A stretch of 39,639 bases of DNA from Planctomycetota bacterium (lineage in GTDB: Bacteria; Planctomycetota; Planctomycetia; Pirellulales; Lacipirellulaceae): positions 1-39,639 of the forward strand of contig JAJRWS010000388.1 of assembly GCA_024276705.1 (NCBI GenBank), given 5' to 3'. Shown in pieces: positions 7,391 through 15,429 of the stretch. Numbering within the stretch: position 1 is the first letter of the stretch; every line of letters begins with the position of its first letter. The notes under the pieces were generated by a model. That model was not told where the DNA came from. It saw nothing but the letters and a program-made list of their open reading frames with translations, and did no database searches. A program made the position numbers and the translations under genes.

Positions 7391-8427
7391 ATTTCCACCC
7401 CTACGAATTGCCATTACGGCATGTCTTTACCATCTCGCGTGGATCGGTGCGCGTGCGATCGACGCTCATTGTCGAACTAACCGATGGGACGCACCGTGGG
7501 TATGGGGAGGCGACGACCAACTCCTATTACGGCGCCACGATCGAGCGCATGACGGACTCCCTCGATCGGGTGCGGCCTCTGCTCGCACCGATCGATCGGT
7601 GCGAACCGGAACAACTTTGGCGACTGGCCGCTGAAAATATTGGCGACGATTCGTTCGCCCTCTGTGCGCTCGATCAGGCCGCCCATGATCTGTGGGGGAA
7701 GCAACAGGGAGCTCCGCTCACCCAACTCTGGAGCCTCGACCGGACCGACTGTCCGGTTTCCAACTTCACCATTGGTATCGATTCGATCGAGACGATGGTC
7801 GATAAAATGCGTGAAGTTCCCGACTGGCCGATTTACAAAATCAAACTTGGCACGCCCCACGACCTGGAAATTATCCGCCAATTACGCGCTGCGACCGAGG
7901 CGATTTTTCGAGTCGACGCCAACTGTGGCTGGACCGTCCAGGAAACGATCGACAATTCGCATCAGCTCAAAGCGCTCGGAGTGGAGTTTATCGAGCAACC
8001 TCTGCCGGCCGACGATGTCCAAGGCAGCAGGCACGTGTTCGAGCAGTCGGCCTTGCCGATCATCGCCGATGAAAGTTGTATTCGCGAAGAGGATGTTCCG
8101 CGCTGCCATGAGCATTTTCACGGCGTGAACATCAAGCTGGTCAAATGTGGCGGCCTGACCCCGGCCCGGCGGATGATCAGGCAGGCACGCAAGCTGGGCA
8201 TGCGGGTGATGGTTGGCTGCATGACCGAGTCGACCGTCGGCATCTCGGCAATCGCCCAGTTGCTGCCACTGCTGGATTACGTCGACATGGACGGCGCGGC
8301 CTTGCTCGCCCGCGACATCGCCACCGGCTCACGGTTGGAAAACGGTCGCTGCCTGTTTGCCGAAGGCAACGGGACGGGGGTGGAGCTGATAGGAAGTGAG
8401 CAGGGGGCAGTCGACAGAGGGCAGTAA
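7381..8427 (+). CDS. Dipeptide / N-acyl-glutamate epimerase (enolase superfamily, DgcA-like)
   Basis: A 348-aa muconate-lactonizing / L-Ala-D/L-Glu-epimerase-type enzyme. It has the K-x-K acid/base motif 'YKIKLG' (K153, K155) and metal ligands D179 ('RVDANCGW'), E205 ('FIEQPLP') and D230 ('IADESC'). The opposing Lys is in 'NIKLVKCGG', followed by 'DMDG'. The GTG at 7381 is preferred because it starts directly at the conserved capping domain; an upstream in-frame ATG at 7336 would overlap DUF1611 by 55 nt. The last ten or so codons and the stop come from a heptamer-type repeat (GGGCAG units), giving an unconserved tail. The likely role is converting D-Glu-containing dipeptide or N-acetyl-D-Glu to the L form. 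Confidence 0.85.
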   Translation: MQLNFHPYELPLRHVFTISRGSVRVRSTLIVELTDGTHRGYGEATTNSYYGATIERMTDSLDRVRPLLAPIDRCEPEQLWRLAAENIGDDSFALCALDQAAHDLWGKQQGAPLTQLWSLDRTDCPVSNFTIGIDSIETMVDKMREVPDWPIYKIKLGTPHDLEIIRQLRAATEAIFRVDANCGWTVQETIDNSHQLKALGVEFIEQPLPADDVQGSRHVFEQSALPIIADESCIREEDVPRCHEHFHGVNIKLVKCGGLTPARRMIRQARKLGMRVMVGCMTESTVGISAIAQLLPLLDYVDMDGAALLARDIATGSRLENGRCLFAEGNGTGVELIGSEQGAVDRGQ

Positions 8428-8828
8428 GGATCGGGCAATTAATAACTGTCGTTTTTGGACGTAAAATCACTTCTCTTGAGAGATTCAATAAATTTACTGA
8501 TTGTACGGGCAAGAAATGTGTTCGGCATATGACACAAACAAAACATTAAATGATTAGATAATGCTAAAAATGGCGGGAGTGAGAAGTAAGGGTTCAGGGT
8601 TCAGGAAAGAAGGTTTCAGGTGTCGGAACCGGTCAATTGTCAATAGTTATTTGTCAATTATCTTTTGGCAATTGGTTGCAAGGCCTTATGATTCGTCGAG
8701 GATCTTGTTTCTTCTTTTCGCAATGACAAATGACTACTGTTAAATGACTAATGATAAATTCTTTGTCAGGTTTCAGGGTTCAGGGAAAAGTGTTGTGGAA
8801 AGTAGATTGCGGGAAAGTGGATAATAGC
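8428..8828. repeat. AT-rich intergenic region with inverted mosaic heptamer array
   Basis: Positions 8589-8645 are nearly the exact reverse complement of 212-282, in the same unit order (TGAACCC, TTCTTTCC, ACACCTGAAACC, TTGACAA). Positions 8721-8760 hold a different 7-bp family, AATGACA/AATGACT. Positions 8766-8787 hold more TTCAGGG units. The stretch 8430-8580 is distinctly AT-rich and probably carries the promoter of the next gene; I see no gene. Confidence 0.75.
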
Positions 8829-11003
8829 GTGAAAATTATCAATGTGGTTAAACACCAGAGGGCGCGGGAACCTGGTTCCGAACTCCTCGACGTGGCATCC
8901 TGGCCCCGTCTTATCGTTTGCGCCCTCGTTCTGATTTTCTTTGGACTGGAACGACCCGGTCATGGTCAATCGATCGCCGTCGACTTCTCGGACCAGTTGC
9001 AAGCTTCTGTCCAGCCTCTGATTGACGCCCACGAGGGCCAGGTGGCGGTGGCGATCAAGCATTTCGACAGTGGCACAACGTACCTCTATCAGGCAAAACG
9101 GCCGATGCCCACGGCCAGCCTGATCAAATTCCCTTTGATGGTCGCCACCTACCAGGCCGTCCACGAAGGCCGGCTGAAGTTGGAACGAATGATCACGCTC
9201 CATGAAGAAGACAAAGTCGGCGGCTCAGGCATCCTCGCCCCGAATTTTTCGGAGGGAACGACCCTTTCGTTGGGCGACGCCATCGGGCTGATGATCGCCC
9301 ATTCCGACAACACGGCCACCAACCTGGTGATTGACCAGGTCGGTCTGGGAACCACGACGGAGCTGATGGAAAAACTCGGTTGTTCCGACACGAAGCTCCA
9401 CTCCAAGGTATTTCGCCGCGACACATCGATCGCTCCCGAGCGAAGCCGCCAGTTCGGACTGGGCAGCACTTCAGCCGCTGACATGCTGAGGTTGCTGGAG
9501 CTTCTGCACCAGGACAAACTGGTCAGCAAAACGGCCAGCCGACAGATGTTCGAGCGTCTGCTCACCTGCAGCGACACAACCCGGCTTACCCGTCTGTTGC
9601 CCGAAGGCACCCGGGTCGCCCATAAAACCGGTTCGGTTTCGGCCGTGCGGACCGCCGCCGGATTGATCGAAAGCCCTACCGGGTCCATCGCCGTCTGTGT
9701 GCTAACCCGTGAAAACGAAGACCGACGCTGGAGTAGCGAGAATGCGGCCAACTTACTCTGTGCCCATATCGGGCGGGCCGCATATCGATGTTTCAATCCG
9801 GAGGCCGACGGCCTGTCTCCCGTTCCGCCGGTGGTGCTAAGCGAGGGAGCAAGCGGCAAGTTGGTGGAAGCGCTGCAGCGCACGCTCAATGCACGATTGA
9901 AACCATCGCCCGACATTGGAGTCGACGGCGATTTTGGACCGCAAACGCGGCGCACCGTGCTCCAGTTCCAGCAAGCCAGCGGCCTGGCCGCAACAGGCCG
10001 CGTCGATGGGGCAACCTGGAAATCGTTGGGACCGCTGGAAACAAAGGCCCAGCCGGTACCGGACCCCGCAGTCGTCAACCGCGAAATACTTCCCAGGCAG
10101 CCTGCCGATCCGGCCAGCGGTTTTCCATTCGTGACCTGCCGGGCATGGGCAATCGCCGATGGGAAGACCGGCCAGTTGCTGTGGAGCAAACATCCGGACC
10201 AGCCGCTCGACATGGCCAGCACGACTAAAATCATGACCGCGCTGCTGGTGGTCCGCCTGGCTGAAACCGACCCCGGAATCTTGAACGAAACGATCACCTT
10301 CTCGCAACGAGCCGACGACACGACCGGTTCGACGGCTGGACTGCTCGCTGGTGAAACTATTTCGGTGGGCGAACTTCTGTATGGCCTGCTCCTTCCCTCA
10401 GGCAACGATGCCTCGGTCGCGTTGGGGGAACATTTTGGCCCCCGCGTGGCAGGCAGCCATGTTGAGGACGCCGATCCGTTGGATCTGTTCATTGAAGCCA
10501 TGAATTCCCATGCCCAATCGCTGGGACTGAAGGCGACAAGCTTTAAAAATACGCATGGCATCACCGCTGCTGGGCACCATGCCAGTGCCTACGATCTGGC
10601 TCGCCTGGCCTGGCAGGCGATGCGGCAACCGCTGTTTGTACGCTATGTACAGACCCGCCAACATGGCACGACCGTCATCGGACCGGGCGGCTACCGGAAA
10701 AATTTGCTGTGGAAAAACACCAACCGGCTGCTTGGCACGACCGGTTACGATGGTATCAAGACAGGCACCACCAACGCCGCCGGCTCCTGCCTGGTATCGC
10801 GGAGTCATCGCGATGGCCAGGCCCTGATTGCCGTCGTCCTCGGGTCCAGTTCGTCGGATGCCCGTTACGTCGACACCAGGAATCTCTACCGGTGGGCCTG
10901 GCAGGAACTGGAAGGGGAGAAGAAAATGAAGGGAGGAGAGGGGAAGGCGGAAGGCGGAAGCAGTAACCCAACCGGCAGCTTGCAATCCTTTCGAATTGAA
11001 TAG
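8829..11003 (+). CDS. Class-A-like serine hydrolase / PG-binding / D,D-carboxypeptidase fusion
   Basis: A 724-aa exported protein with a hydrophobic signal segment at about 26-40. Domain 1 (about 50-320) is a class A beta-lactamase fold with S97-L-I-K100, S159-D-N161 and K266-T-G268, but the omega-loop E-x-x-L-N motif is not seen. Domain 2 (about 342-402) is a peptidoglycan-binding_1 repeat ('GVDGDFGPQTRRTVLQFQ'). Domain 3 (about 430-695) is an S11 D-Ala-D-Ala carboxypeptidase with S464-T-T-K467, S524-G-N526 and K644-T-G646. It would trim or hydrolyse muropeptide stems in the periplasm. The GTG at 8829 is chosen because the in-frame ATG at 8751 begins inside repeat sequence; the start is uncertain. 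The C-terminal tail after 695 is low-complexity, GGAAGGCGG-derived. Confidence 0.85.
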   Translation: MKIINVVKHQRAREPGSELLDVASWPRLIVCALVLIFFGLERPGHGQSIAVDFSDQLQASVQPLIDAHEGQVAVAIKHFDSGTTYLYQAKRPMPTASLIKFPLMVATYQAVHEGRLKLERMITLHEEDKVGGSGILAPNFSEGTTLSLGDAIGLMIAHSDNTATNLVIDQVGLGTTTELMEKLGCSDTKLHSKVFRRDTSIAPERSRQFGLGSTSAADMLRLLELLHQDKLVSKTASRQMFERLLTCSDTTRLTRLLPEGTRVAHKTGSVSAVRTAAGLIESPTGSIAVCVLTRENEDRRWSSENAANLLCAHIGRAAYRCFNPEADGLSPVPPVVLSEGASGKLVEALQRTLNARLKPSPDIGVDGDFGPQTRRTVLQFQQASGLAATGRVDGATWKSLGPLETKAQPVPDPAVVNREILPRQPADPASGFPFVTCRAWAIADGKTGQLLWSKHPDQPLDMASTTKIMTALLVVRLAETDPGILNETITFSQRADDTTGSTAGLLAGETISVGELLYGLLLPSGNDASVALGEHFGPRVAGSHVEDADPLDLFIEAMNSHAQSLGLKATSFKNTHGITAAGHHASAYDLARLAWQAMRQPLFVRYVQTRQHGTTVIGPGGYRKNLLWKNTNRLLGTTGYDGIKTGTTNAAGSCLVSRSHRDGQALIAVVLGSSSSDARYVDTRNLYRWAWQELEGEKKMKGGEGKAEGGSSNPTGSLQSFRIE

Positions 11004-11068
11004 GTAGTAGCTCTGTAAGGATGGAAGACGCGTTGACTGGGCACACAGTTCCGCATAGAATGTGCAGC

Positions 11069-11299
11069 ATGAAGAATATCACGCTCAGCATCGACGAAAA
11101 GGTTCTAGCGGCCGTGCGGCGGTATGCGGCCGACCGCGGGTCGTCGGTCAATGCGCTGGTCCGGGAATTCCTATCGGGTATTTCTCGCCACCAGAATCGA
11201 GCGAGCAAAGCGCGCAAACGGATTCGTGAAATGAGCCACAAGTCAAAGGCGCGTATCGGTTCCGCACCCTGGAGTCGGGACGAACTCCATGAACGCTAA
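11069..11299 (+). CDS. Antitoxin, VapB-like (ribbon-helix-helix type)
   Basis: A 76-aa protein beginning 'MKNITLSIDEKVLAAVRRYA', a beta strand and helix typical of RHH/DUF6364-type antitoxin DNA-binding regions. A basic tail ('KARKRIREMSHKSK') would contact the toxin. The ATG at 11069 is preferred over the in-frame ATG at 11021, which adds 16 unconserved residues. It overlaps the PIN-domain toxin start by 11 nt, the normal antitoxin-first arrangement. The pair is probably autoregulated, but I see no clear operator. Confidence 0.75.
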   Translation: MKNITLSIDEKVLAAVRRYAADRGSSVNALVREFLSGISRHQNRASKARKRIREMSHKSKARIGSAPWSRDELHER

Positions 11300-11708
11300 T
11301 TGCCTGCTCGACACCAATGTTCTGGTTTACGCGGCGGCGGGTCGCGGTGCGGAAGAGGCAAAGCGGAAACAGGCAGTCGAATTGATTGAGAACGTGGAAT
11401 TCGGTCTCTCAGCCCAGGTTCTGCAAGAGTTCTATGTTACGGTCGTACGCAAGATCGAAGTTCCGTTATCGGCGGCACAGGCACTCGAATGGATTGAACA
11501 ATTCGACGCTTTTCCATGTGTGGCAATCGATAGGGCGCTGGTGAAGATCGCCATGGAACTTAGCGAGCTTTACCAGATTTCCTACTGGGATGGAGCGGTG
11601 ATTGCGGCTGCCGAGACATTGGGAGCAAAAACTCTGTTTAGCGAAGATTTGAATCACGGCCAGCTTTATGGTTCGGTGCAAGTGGTCAACCCGTTTCAAA
11701 CGGATTGA
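11289..11708 (+). CDS. PIN-domain ribonuclease toxin, VapC-like
   Basis: A 139-aa PIN-domain protein. The acidic metal-binding set is visible: D8 ('LLDTNVLVY'), E47 ('VLQEFYV'), D101 ('YWDGAVIAAA') and D120 ('LFSEDLNHG'). Family members cut tRNA or other RNA and are neutralised by the cognate antitoxin, encoded here just upstream with an 11-nt overlap. Length and motifs are complete, so it should be active. The NhaC-family gene starts 56 bp downstream and is probably unrelated. Confidence 0.9.
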   Translation: MNANCLLDTNVLVYAAAGRGAEEAKRKQAVELIENVEFGLSAQVLQEFYVTVVRKIEVPLSAAQALEWIEQFDAFPCVAIDRALVKIAMELSELYQISYWDGAVIAAAETLGAKTLFSEDLNHGQLYGSVQVVNPFQTD

Positions 11709-11764
11709 TGTTAGCGTCCAATGCCGTTCCCAAAATCCCTCAGAGCCAATAAGCCGACCCCTCC

Positions 11765-13531
11765 ATGCCTCCTCATCCCTATGGACTGCTGAGCCTGGCC
11801 CCACCGGTGGTGGCGATCGGTCTTGCCATCGTGACTCGCCGGGCCGCCCTTTCACTGGTGGTGGGAATCTACTTCGGCGCCCTGGTAACGGGTGGCGGCA
11901 ATCCGTTGGCGGCCCTCTACGACACGTTGGAAGTGCAACTCTGGCCCACGCTCACCGACCCGGGAAAACTGCGGGTTTTTGTATTCACGTTGTTGATGGG
12001 GGCAATGATCGGGGTGGTTTGCCGCAGTGGCGGCATGCGTGGACTGATCCAGTTGATTGCTCCTTTGGCGAACTCGCGCCGTAGCGGTCAGATGACGACC
12101 TGGTTTTTGGGGCTGCTGATATTTTTCGACGATTACGCCAATACGATCCTGCTGGGCAACACGCTCCGCCCGCTATGCGAGCGGCTGCGGATCTCGCGTG
12201 AAAAGCTGGCCTACCTGGTCGATTCGACCGCCGCGCCGGTAGCCGGCCTGGCCCTGGTCTCTACCTGGGTGGCCGTGGAAATCGATTACTTGCGTGACGG
12301 GCTGGAGATGCTGCCCGCCCGCCATTCCTTAAAGGCCTTCGACCTGTTCATCGCCAGCATTCCGTACCGGTTTTACGTATTGATGGCCCTGCTGTTTGTC
12401 CCCCTGGTGGCATTGCTGGGCCGTGATTTTGGCCCCATGCTGACCGCCGAACGACGCGGGCTCCGCGATCCGCACCCTTATGGCGAGGATGCGGAAGCAC
12501 AACTCGAAGAATCGGCGATGGTCGAAACGGATCAATCCGCCCGCTGGTACAATGGCGTATTGCCTATCGCTGTTACGCTAGGGGTTGTGATGGTACTGCT
12601 GATCGTGACCGGCCGTCAGGCTCTGGCCGCGGCCGGCATGGAGCCAGACGCGCCGCTCAGAGATGTCCTGGGTTCCGCCGCGTCGAGTTTATCGCTCTTT
12701 TACGGCTCGCTGGCCGGTCTGGGGGTTGCCGCATTGCTCGCCCGCCTGCAAGGACTTTTGACGGCCCGGCAAATCACCGAGGCGGCAGGGCAGGGAGCGC
12801 GGGTCGTTCTGCCGGCCATCGTTATACTGTGGTGCGCTTCATCCCTGTCACGAATGACCAGCAACAAATCGGTCGCTGGCGAGCCGACACGCACACCGTA
12901 TCAGTTTAAGGATCATCGTCTCTATACGGGCGACTACCTGGCGGAGCTGATTGTCCCGAATGGCGGGAGTCAAGCCAGCGCCAACTGGGAGGACCAGCAA
13001 GCGACCAGCAGGAATCAGCCAGGCGGACCCGCCATCGTGGCCACGATGCCACGCACGATCACCGAGGGGTCGGCGGGGTCGGCCAGAATCCCGATCGAAC
13101 TGTTGCCAACGGTCGTGTTTCTGCTGGCCGCGGTGGTTTCATTTTGCACCGGCACCAGCTATGGGACCATGGGGATCTTGTTGCCAATGGTTCTGTCGCT
13201 CACCTACACGATGCTCGCCTCGGGCGGACAAGCCGTCACTCCTGGCGATCCCATCCTGCTCGCCTGCGTCGGCGGCGTGCTAGCCGGGGCGATATTCGGT
13301 GATCATTGTTCACCCATCTCCGACACGACCATTCTTTCGTCCCAGGCATGTGCCTGCAATCACATGGCCCATGTGGTTACGCAAATGCCCTACGCGCTGA
13401 CCGTAGCTACAGTCGCCGTCTTGTTTGGCACCCTGCCCCTGGGCTGGGGTGTTTCCGTGTGGATCTTGTTGCCAGTACAAGCGGTGGTGCTGGTGCTATT
13501 CCTGCGGGTGGTAGGAAGCAAAGTGCAATAG
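11765..13531 (+). CDS. NhaC-family Na+/H+ antiporter
   Basis: A 588-aa inner-membrane protein with about ten to twelve hydrophobic segments. Family hallmarks are 'DDYANTILLGNTLRP' (about 121-135), 'DSTAAPVAGLALVSTW' and, near the C-terminus, 'FCTGTSYGTMGILLPMV' and 'GAIFGDHCSPISDTTILSS'. It would exchange Na+ for protons, or an organic acid in related subfamilies. A hydrophilic, non-conserved stretch of about 70 residues (translated from roughly 12855-13090) separates the core from the last helices and is longer than usual. A palindromic REP begins 1 bp after the stop. Confidence 0.85.
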   Translation: MPPHPYGLLSLAPPVVAIGLAIVTRRAALSLVVGIYFGALVTGGGNPLAALYDTLEVQLWPTLTDPGKLRVFVFTLLMGAMIGVVCRSGGMRGLIQLIAPLANSRRSGQMTTWFLGLLIFFDDYANTILLGNTLRPLCERLRISREKLAYLVDSTAAPVAGLALVSTWVAVEIDYLRDGLEMLPARHSLKAFDLFIASIPYRFYVLMALLFVPLVALLGRDFGPMLTAERRGLRDPHPYGEDAEAQLEESAMVETDQSARWYNGVLPIAVTLGVVMVLLIVTGRQALAAAGMEPDAPLRDVLGSAASSLSLFYGSLAGLGVAALLARLQGLLTARQITEAAGQGARVVLPAIVILWCASSLSRMTSNKSVAGEPTRTPYQFKDHRLYTGDYLAELIVPNGGSQASANWEDQQATSRNQPGGPAIVATMPRTITEGSAGSARIPIELLPTVVFLLAAVVSFCTGTSYGTMGILLPMVLSLTYTMLASGGQAVTPGDPILLACVGGVLAGAIFGDHCSPISDTTILSSQACACNHMAHVVTQMPYALTVATVAVLFGTLPLGWGVSVWILLPVQAVVLVLFLRVVGSKVQ

Positions 13532-13532
13532 G

Positions 13533-13555
13533 AAAAAGGTGTCCGACACCTTTTT
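13533..13555. repeat. REP palindrome, copy 1
   Basis: A 23-nt near-palindrome with core AGGTGTCCGACACCT. It is the exact reverse complement of 13717-13739. It lies directly after the antiporter stop and truncates the RAYT fragment. Confidence 0.9.
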
Positions 13556-13649
13556 GGCTATCTGTGTGAAAAATAGTTTCTTTCTTATTAGCCCGATTCA
13601 GCATGTGGTAGATACCACCCGCTTCATCCGCACGTTTAGTTCGTCCCAC
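13556..13649 (-). pseudogene. N-terminal remnant of a RAYT (REP-associated tyrosine transposase)
   Basis: On the minus strand, a GTG at 13649 opens about 31 codons that read as the start of a Y1/RAYT transposase: 'GRTKRADEAGGIYHMLNRAN' then 'KKETIFHTD'. 'YHxLNRxN...IF' is the family's first conserved block. The catalytic HUH and Tyr motifs are absent because the frame runs into REP copy 1 at 13555. With REPs on both sides this is a decayed REP-RAYT-REP unit, or a minimal element carrying a transposase stub. It cannot be an active transposase. Confidence 0.8.
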
Positions 13650-13706
13650 ATCGACACCCCCTATGATGAACGCTGGACAATAATCACGATGTGTTACCCA
13701 TATGCC

Positions 13707-15428
13707 CTATTCTTTCAAAAAGGTGTCGGACACCTTTTTTCTTATGCCGATCCCCACTTTGCCGGAGACACGCGGGTCGTGGATTCCGATGAGCTTGCCC
13801 CCCTCACGGCCGATCGCCTGGGTCACCCCAAACTGGTCGACTTGCTCGATACGATGTCCCCGGTGCTGCAAACCTTGATTCCATTCTGCCGGAAACGCTT
13901 GCTCGACGAGTACCTGATCGGGTAGCCACTGGTGATGGTAGCGGGGTCGGGCAACGGCCTCGGCCAGCGTCTGGCCGTAGTCGATGGTGCGTAGCAGTGT
14001 GAGTACTACTTGGGTGATGATGGTCGGTCCCCCGGCCGCTCCGACGGTGAGGAGCGGCTGTCCATCCTGGAGTACTAGGGTGGGACTCATGCTGGACAAA
14101 GGCCGCTTGCCGGGTGCAATCGCGTTGTTCTCCGCACCGACCAGGCCAAAAGCATTCGGTGTGCCTGGCTGACTCGAAAAGTCATCCATCTCGTTATTCA
14201 GCACAATCCCTGTCCCGGGGACAATCACGCAGGAGCCAAACGAAGTGTTCACCGTGGCTGTGATGGCCACCCAGTTGCCATCGCTGTCGGCGGCGGCAAT
14301 GTGCGTGGTGTGGCGGTTGCCGAACAGATCGCTGGTGCCTTGAGGCGGATTGCCGTGGGCCTCGACTTTCGCCGCCCGACACGGATCGATCGTTTGGGCC
14401 AGCCGGGCAGCGTACGATTTATCAATCAGGCCTCGAGGCACATCGACATAATCCGCATCACCCAGCCAGTGGGCCCGGTCGGCGAAGGCCCGCTTCAGCG
14501 CTTCGACGATCAGGTGGGAAGCGGCCACCGGATCTTTGGCCTGGAGCGACCGCAGGTCAAAATTTTCCAGTATGTTGAGAATCTGGGCCACATGCACGCC
14601 GCCGGAACTGGGAGGAGGGAAACCGACAATCGTGTAACCGCGGTAAACTGTTACGATCGGTTTTCGCTGGCGGGCCATGTAGTGGGCAAAGTCCGCCGCA
14701 GTCACGATGCCCTCATGACGGGCCATCCAGGAACCGACCGCCTGGGCGTATGGGCCCCGATAGAACCAATCGGTCCCATGGCGGGCGACCTGACGATAGG
14801 AGCGGGCCAGGTCCGGCTGCTTGAGAATTTCGCCTGCCCGGTAAGGCATGCCATCCGGCTTGAGCAGTACGGCCCGAGTCGCTGCAAACCGGGCAAGGCT
14901 GCTGGCGGTCTTGGCCAGGTTGGCCGCATAACGGCCATCGATGGCGAAACCCTCTTCGGCGATTCGGGCGGCTGGCAACAACAAATCCTCGAGCTTGCGT
15001 TGCCCGTACTTTTCCAGCACCAGCGCATAGGCGGCCAGGGCACCCGGCACGCCGACCGCCAATGGACCGATGGTACTCAATTCAGGCACAACCTGGCCGT
15101 CGCGGAGGTACATGTCGCGAGTGGCGGCAGCCGGGGCCATTTCGCGACCTTCGATCGCCACCAATCGGCCATCCGCCAGGCGGAGCAAGATAAAACAGCC
15201 TCCGCCCAGGCCAGAATTGTGGTTGTCAACCACGCCCAGGGTCAGCGCGGCCGCAACTGCCGCGTCAATCGCATTGCCACCACTCACAAAGGCTGCGGTG
15301 GCCGCATCGGTCGCCAACGGCTGTACGGTCGCCACGATACAGCGGCTCTGGGCCCAGACGACCGGCCTTGATTCACAACAGAGAGTCAGAACCAATACGG
15401 ATACAATCCAGGCCAGGGAGATACGCAT
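13707..15428 (-). CDS. ggt: Gamma-glutamyltransferase
   Basis: A 573-aa Ntn-hydrolase, exported, with a signal peptide at about 1-27 ending near 'VWAQS'. It transfers or hydrolyses gamma-glutamyl groups, for example of glutathione, in the periplasm. The autoprocessing nucleophile is T374 in 'RHTTHIAAAD'. Other family residues are R95 ('EGREMAP'), 'NTSFGS' at 394-399, 'NNEMDDF' at 411-417, the oxyanion 'PLSSMSP' at 443-449 and 'GAAGGP' at 463-468. The heavy and light chains are both complete. The last ten or so residues come from a REP palindrome and are not part of the family. The gene follows uxaC after 1 bp, indicating co-transcription. Confidence 0.92.
   Translation of the reverse strand: MRISLAWIVSVLVLTLCCESRPVVWAQSRCIVATVQPLATDAATAAFVSGGNAIDAAVAAALTLGVVDNHNSGLGGGCFILLRLADGRLVAIEGREMAPAAATRDMYLRDGQVVPELSTIGPLAVGVPGALAAYALVLEKYGQRKLEDLLLPAARIAEEGFAIDGRYAANLAKTASSLARFAATRAVLLKPDGMPYRAGEILKQPDLARSYRQVARHGTDWFYRGPYAQAVGSWMARHEGIVTAADFAHYMARQRKPIVTVYRGYTIVGFPPPSSGGVHVAQILNILENFDLRSLQAKDPVAASHLIVEALKRAFADRAHWLGDADYVDVPRGLIDKSYAARLAQTIDPCRAAKVEAHGNPPQGTSDLFGNRHTTHIAAADSDGNWVAITATVNTSFGSCVIVPGTGIVLNNEMDDFSSQPGTPNAFGLVGAENNAIAPGKRPLSSMSPTLVLQDGQPLLTVGAAGGPTIITQVVLTLLRTIDYGQTLAEAVARPRYHHQWLPDQVLVEQAFPAEWNQGLQHRGHRIEQVDQFGVTQAIGREGGKLIGIHDPRVSGKVGIGIRKKVSDTFLKE
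13717..13739. repeat. REP palindrome, copy 2, inside the ggt 3' end
   Basis: Exact inverse of copy 1 (13533-13555), with core AGGTGTCGGACACCT. It encodes most of the C-terminal 'KKVSDTFLKE' of the gamma-glutamyltransferase, so the palindrome overlaps coding sequence. Confidence 0.9.
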
Positions 15429-15429
15429 G

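Noticed and set aside
8751-8828. Upstream ATG start for the hydrolase fusion gene
   Set aside because: The first 26 codons read heptamer repeat DNA and precede an odd, non-signal-like stretch; a later GTG gives a more sensible start, though this is not certain.
13539-13925. Plus-strand frame running from the RAYT remnant into the ggt region
   Set aside because: It reads the antisense of the transposase stub and of the ggt 3' end, with no conserved features.
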